From Actinokineospora bangkokensis (GTDB lineage: Bacteria > Actinomycetota > Actinomycetes > Mycobacteriales > Pseudonocardiaceae): DNA of 64,000 bases. Below, in pieces: positions 61,701-64,000 of the stretch. Location of the stretch: contig NZ_MKQR01000011.1 of NCBI RefSeq assembly GCF_001940455.1, positions 314,681 to 378,680 of the forward strand, given 5' to 3'. The notes under the pieces are model-generated. The model did no database searches and was not told the DNA's origin. It saw nothing but the letters and a program-made list of their open reading frames with translations. Made by a program: the position numbers and the translations under genes. How positions within the stretch are numbered: position 1 is the stretch's first letter; every line of letters begins with the position of its first letter.

Positions 61701-62747
61701 GTGCACGTGGTGCTGACCACCAACCGCTGGTCGGACATCCACAGCGCGCTGCGCGACCAGCTCGGCACCCGGCTGGAGCTGCGGCTGGGCGACGCGATCG
61801 ACTCGATGATCGACATGCGCACGGCCAAGCAGGTGCCCGACTCCCCCGGCCGCGGCATCACCCTGGACAAGCTGCACTTCCTCGGCGCGGTGCCGCGCTC
61901 GGACGGCCGCGGCGGGGTCGCCGGGCTGCCCGAGGCCACCCGCGAGCTGGTGCAGTCGGTGGCCGAGAGCTGGACCGGGCCGGTGGCCCCCGCGGTGCGG
62001 ATGCTGCCCGCGGTGCTGCCCGCCGCCGAGCTGCCCGCCCCGCGCCCCGGGCCGCGGGTGGCCCTCGGCGCCGGTGAACTGGACCTGCTGCCGGTGTGGC
62101 ACGACTTCGCCGACCGCCCGCACCTGACGATCATCGGCGACAGCGGCAGCGGCAAGACCGCGGCGCTGCGGCTGATCGCCGCCGCCGTGCCGCGGCTCTA
62201 CACCCCCGAGCAGGCGCAGGTGGTCGTGGTCGACCCGCGGCGCGGGCTGGTGGAGAGCGTGCCGGAGGAGTACCGGCGCGGGGTCGCGGTGTCGGCCGCG
62301 GTGGCGGGCCAGGTGATCCAGCCGATCGCCGCCGAGCTGCGCCAGCGCGTGCCCGGCCCGGACATCTCCCCGGCGCGGCTGAAGCTGCGCGACTGGTGGA
62401 CCGGCCCGGAGGTGTTCATCCTGGTCGACGACTACGACCTGCTGCTGGGCGGCATGGGCGGCCCGCTCGACCCGCTGGTGGAGCTGCTGCCGCAGGCGGG
62501 CGACATCGGCCTGCACGTGGTGCTGGCGCGCGCGGCGGCCGGGTCGAGCCGCACCGGGATGGACTCGGTGGTGCGCCGGTTGCAGGAGTCGAACACCCCG
62601 GACCTGGCGCTGTCGATCCCGCCGAACGAGATGCCGCTGCTCAACGGCGCCCGCGGCCGCCAGCTGCCGCCCGGCCGGGCGCAGCTGATCACCCGCCGCG
62701 ACGCGCTGGGCCTGCAGGTCGGCTGGACCGAGGAGGTGTCCGGGTGA
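58800..62747 (+). CDS. eccC: type VII secretion ATPase EccC (fused Ca-Cb)
   Basis: This 1,315-residue FtsK/SpoIIIE-type motor drives ESX export. Two Met- and Gly-rich membrane helices (about 33-85) are followed by a DUF region and three ATPase domains with Walker A lysines K487 (GATGSGKSE), K836 (GSSQSGKST) and K1119 (GDSGSGKTA). Walker B motifs are LVVIVDEFSEL, VFLVVDGWGML and VFILVDDYDLL; only the first carries DE, as in known EccC proteins where the first domain is the catalytic one. ATG 58800 has AGAGGAG. The stop overlaps the mycosin start as GTGA. Confidence 0.96.
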   Translation: MTTTLFRRQGREQPPEMPGGELTLQEPPVLPETVGGGMGGMVVMVPMALGSAVMMVVFMGQSNPAMGMGMGGMMALSTLMMVFGQAGRGGGERRQRMRGERRDYLRYLGQTRAQVRSVADRQRTALAWRHPDPAGLWSVAMTNRLWERRAGHADFAEVRVGLGPQRLAMAMTPLSTKPVSDLEPLSARALRRFTNAYTTVADQPTALFLRGFAQVRCSGDADAARGMVRALLAQLVAFHSPEDLRVVVCAAQDRVGHWDWVKWLPHAQHPVEQDGAGQARLLVDGVDGLVELLAAELDDRARFEPGVAPSREEPYVVVVLDGIGVPAESRLAGAGYRNSVVLDVCGDLGSSGGKGKLRLEVTAEQVSMLRTDRTGKQVRTPLGVPDRLSVTRAGALARVISPYRLGGTTDVAEPMVADFDLPRLLGVADLDELDPARLWRPGLSAHRLRIPLGIAEDGSTIELDLKESAQGGMGPHGLLIGATGSGKSELLRTMVLGLAMTHSPEMLNFVLVDFKGGATFLGLDRLPHVSAVITNLADEAPLVTRMQDALHGEMVRRQELLRAAGNYASLLDYEKARQSGTPLDPLPSLVVIVDEFSELLASNPDFSELFVMIGRLGRSLGVHLLLASQRIEDGRMHKLESHLSYRIGLRTFSAMESRSVIGVPDAYQLPSAPGNGYLRSDVATLVRFKAAYVSGEHRRRTREQRQEDVRRQVVAFGAGRAPLAVEQAVSAEVETTGTNQSVLEVAVERLMGHGAPAHQVWLPPLGEPPSLDQVLPPLEDDPELGLCAASWPARGGLAVPVGVVDKPFEQMRDLHLVDLSGAGGHVGIAGSSQSGKSTLLRTLITAIALTHTPREAQFYCLDFGGGTLAALEGLPHVGGVATRMQAERVGRTVAEVQGIVARREALFADHGIDSMGVYRQRKAAGEFADDPHGDVFLVVDGWGMLRSDFEQHDQAVRLLAARGLAYGVHVVLTTNRWSDIHSALRDQLGTRLELRLGDAIDSMIDMRTAKQVPDSPGRGITLDKLHFLGAVPRSDGRGGVAGLPEATRELVQSVAESWTGPVAPAVRMLPAVLPAAELPAPRPGPRVALGAGELDLLPVWHDFADRPHLTIIGDSGSGKTAALRLIAAAVPRLYTPEQAQVVVVDPRRGLVESVPEEYRRGVAVSAAVAGQVIQPIAAELRQRVPGPDISPARLKLRDWWTGPEVFILVDDYDLLLGGMGGPLDPLVELLPQAGDIGLHVVLARAAAGSSRTGMDSVVRRLQESNTPDLALSIPPNEMPLLNGARGRQLPPGRAQLITRRDALGLQVGWTEEVSG

Positions 62748-63934
62748 GCGGGGACGACCGTGCCGGGCTCCCGCGGCGCCTCGCCGCCACCGCCGCCGCT
62801 ACCACCGCTGCTGCCACCTTCCTGCTGGTCGGGCCCGTCCCCGGCGCCGCGGCCCAGGACGACGGGCGGTGCGCCCCCGCGGAGCAGCAGGTCGTCGACG
62901 CCGAGCCGTGGGCGCAGCGCAGGCTCGCCGCCGACCGCGCCTGGGCCGTCGCGGACGGGAACGTGGTGGTCGGCGTCCTGGACACCGGTGTGAGCGCCGC
63001 GGCGCCCGCGCTGGCCGGGGCGGTGCTGCCCGGCACCGACCTGGCCGGGGGGCGGGCCGACGCCGACTGCTCCGGGCACGGGACGTTCCTGGCGGGGCTG
63101 CTGGCGGCCCGCCCGGACGGGCGCAGCGCGTTCGCCGGGGTGGCCCCGGGGGCGACGCTGCTGCCGGTGCGGGTGGTCGACGAGTTCAACCGGGTCGAGC
63201 CCGACCGGGTGGCGGCGGGCATCACCGCCGCGGTCGACGGCGGGGCGCGGGTGATCGCGGTGGGGGTGGTGACGACGGTGAGCACGCCCGCCCTGGAGGC
63301 CGCCGTGGCCGACGCCGTGGCGCGCGACGTGCTGGTGGTCGCCTCGGTGTCGGTGCAGGAGTCGGGGCAGCGGGCGTTCCCCGCCTCCCTGCCCGGCGTG
63401 CTGGCCGTCGCACCGGTCGGCCCCGACGGGCCGCCGAAGAACGGTGCCATGGGGGCGGCCCCCGCGCTGGCGGCGCCCGCCGAGAAGCTGGTGGGGCTCG
63501 CCCCCTCCGGCGGCGGGCACCGGTCGGCGTCGGGACCGGAGCTGGCGGTGGGGTTCGTGGCGGGGGCGGCGGCGCTGGTGCGCGACTACCGGCCCCAGCT
63601 GAGCGCCGCGGAGGTCGCCCAGCGGCTGCTGGCCACGGCGGACAGCCCGTCAGGGCCGTTGCCGAACCCGCTGGTGGGGTACGGGGTCGTGGACCCGACC
63701 GCGGCCGTGACCTCGGTGTTCGGTGCCGAGGAGCGGGACAGGGCCGCCGCGGCGGTGCCGGTCGTGGTGCCGAGGGCGCCGGTGGCCGACCCGCTGCCCG
63801 CCGAGCGGGCGCTGTGGTTCAGCGGCGGGCTGCTGCTGGTGGCGCTGGTGCTGGGTTCGGTGGTGGGCGTGGTGGCGCTGGGCCGCCGCCGGGGTGGGGA
63901 TTCCCCTACTCCGGCGGCGGGGAACTCCCGCTGA
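62744..63934 (+). CDS. mycP: mycosin-like S8 protease with missing catalytic Ser
   Basis: This 396-residue protein has a signal peptide (about 10-37), an S8 domain and a C-terminal anchor (about 362-384), the mycosin layout. The catalytic Asp (D80, VGVLDTGV) and His (H112, DCSGHGTF) are present. At the position of the Ser motif GTSFAAP the sequence is GPELAVG, placing E266 where Ser belongs; the following VAGAAALVR confirms the alignment. The oxyanion Asn appears replaced as well (VVASVS, S203). So it should not be a functional protease. MycP1 is known to have a non-proteolytic role in stabilising the ESX complex, which could be retained. GTG 62744 overlaps eccC. Confidence 0.9.
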   Translation: MSGDDRAGLPRRLAATAAATTAAATFLLVGPVPGAAAQDDGRCAPAEQQVVDAEPWAQRRLAADRAWAVADGNVVVGVLDTGVSAAAPALAGAVLPGTDLAGGRADADCSGHGTFLAGLLAARPDGRSAFAGVAPGATLLPVRVVDEFNRVEPDRVAAGITAAVDGGARVIAVGVVTTVSTPALEAAVADAVARDVLVVASVSVQESGQRAFPASLPGVLAVAPVGPDGPPKNGAMGAAPALAAPAEKLVGLAPSGGGHRSASGPELAVGFVAGAAALVRDYRPQLSAAEVAQRLLATADSPSGPLPNPLVGYGVVDPTAAVTSVFGAEERDRAAAAVPVVVPRAPVADPLPAERALWFSGGLLLVALVLGSVVGVVALGRRRGGDSPTPAAGNSR

Positions 63935-63953
63935 CGATCGGCGGGGCGTCCCC

Positions 63954-63986
63954 CCGGGGTCGGAGGGCTCAGCCCACCGACCCCGG
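63954..63986. terminator. long hairpin after mycP
   Basis: CCGGGGTCGG (63954-63963) pairs with CCGACCCCGG (63977-63986), with an inner GGGC/GCCC stem around a TCA loop. It follows the mycosin stop by 19 bases and is the likely end of the cupin-eccC-mycP transcript. Confidence 0.7.
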
Positions 63987-64000
63987 CCGCGTTCTGGACG

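Noticed and set aside
61600..62450. Missing Walker B glutamate in EccC domains 2 and 3 as a defect
   Set aside because: VVDGWG and LVDDYD are the usual forms in these EccC domains, where only the first ATPase domain carries DE, so this is normal for the family.
58182..62516. A 1,444-codon minus-strand open frame opposite eccC
   Set aside because: EccC motifs on the plus strand are unambiguous; the antisense frame is low-complexity His/Arg/Gln-rich and shows no family features.

Overview
The window is very GC-rich, GTG starts are common, gene overlaps are of the GTGA/TGATG type, and the strongest family matches (EccB/EccC/EccD/mycosin, SARP-type BTAD regulator, EgtA-like GCS2, DUF6098, SpoIIE-HATPase-STAS regulator) are actinobacterial. 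A filamentous or otherwise complex actinomycete, probably of the Pseudonocardiales, is the most likely source; this is inference from content, not from a marker gene.

Region 1 (1-10476) is ordinary accessory metabolism and stress biology: an Nramp Mn transporter behind a Mn-catalase, a small SARP-like regulator, a GT2-hydrolase remnant-SDR operon, an M20 amidohydrolase, a one-polypeptide SpoIIE phosphatase/anti-sigma/STAS switch, a DUF6098 protein and a GCS2 ligase. Three places here carry sites fitting the actinobacterial SigB/SigF pattern (G[G/T]TT-N15-GGGTA), close to the SpoIIE regulator that would be expected to act on such a sigma factor.

Region 2 (10477-24216) holds a short Rho paralogue with a structured leader, a secreted penicillin-acylase-type enzyme with a C-terminal discoidin domain, a TetR/FAD-monooxygenase pair with a shared operator-like region, a GT1 glycosyltransferase, an Hsp15-like S4 protein, a DUF899 protein, a translationally coupled SMP-30 lactonase/alcohol dehydrogenase pair and an orphan histidine kinase.

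Region 3 (24271-34668) is unusual. A compositionally distinct two-TM protein is followed by a protein fusing a dead histidine-kinase module to a dynamin-like module without a P-loop, an intact NarL-type response regulator and a second kinase-like protein that keeps the His but not the ATPase domain. Divergent from these is a transmembrane Hsp70 whose extracytoplasmic end resembles the ExoP-type sugar-binding domain of GH3 enzymes. Then come a beta-helix/double-AAA+ (EccA/CbbX-like) protein and a partner.

Region 4 (34817-63934) is a type VII secretion (ESX-like) locus interrupted by an Lrp/PLP-decarboxylase pair. The minus-strand operon runs eccD-eccB-three WXG100-like proteins-large Pro/Gly-rich substrate-YbaB-like protein-another small substrate-giant 3,799-residue CpnT-like effector. 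The plus strand carries a cupin protein, eccC and mycP. The giant effector ends in two enzymatic toxin modules, an R-S-QxE ADP-ribosyltransferase and a papain-like glutamine deamidase (C3525/H3606/D3621). The mycosin keeps Asp and His but has Glu where the catalytic Ser should be. EccE is not seen. The best candidates for something undescribed are this toxin/dead-mycosin secretion system and the neighbouring membrane Hsp70/pseudokinase-dynamin module, which may be linked to it through the AAA+ protein.
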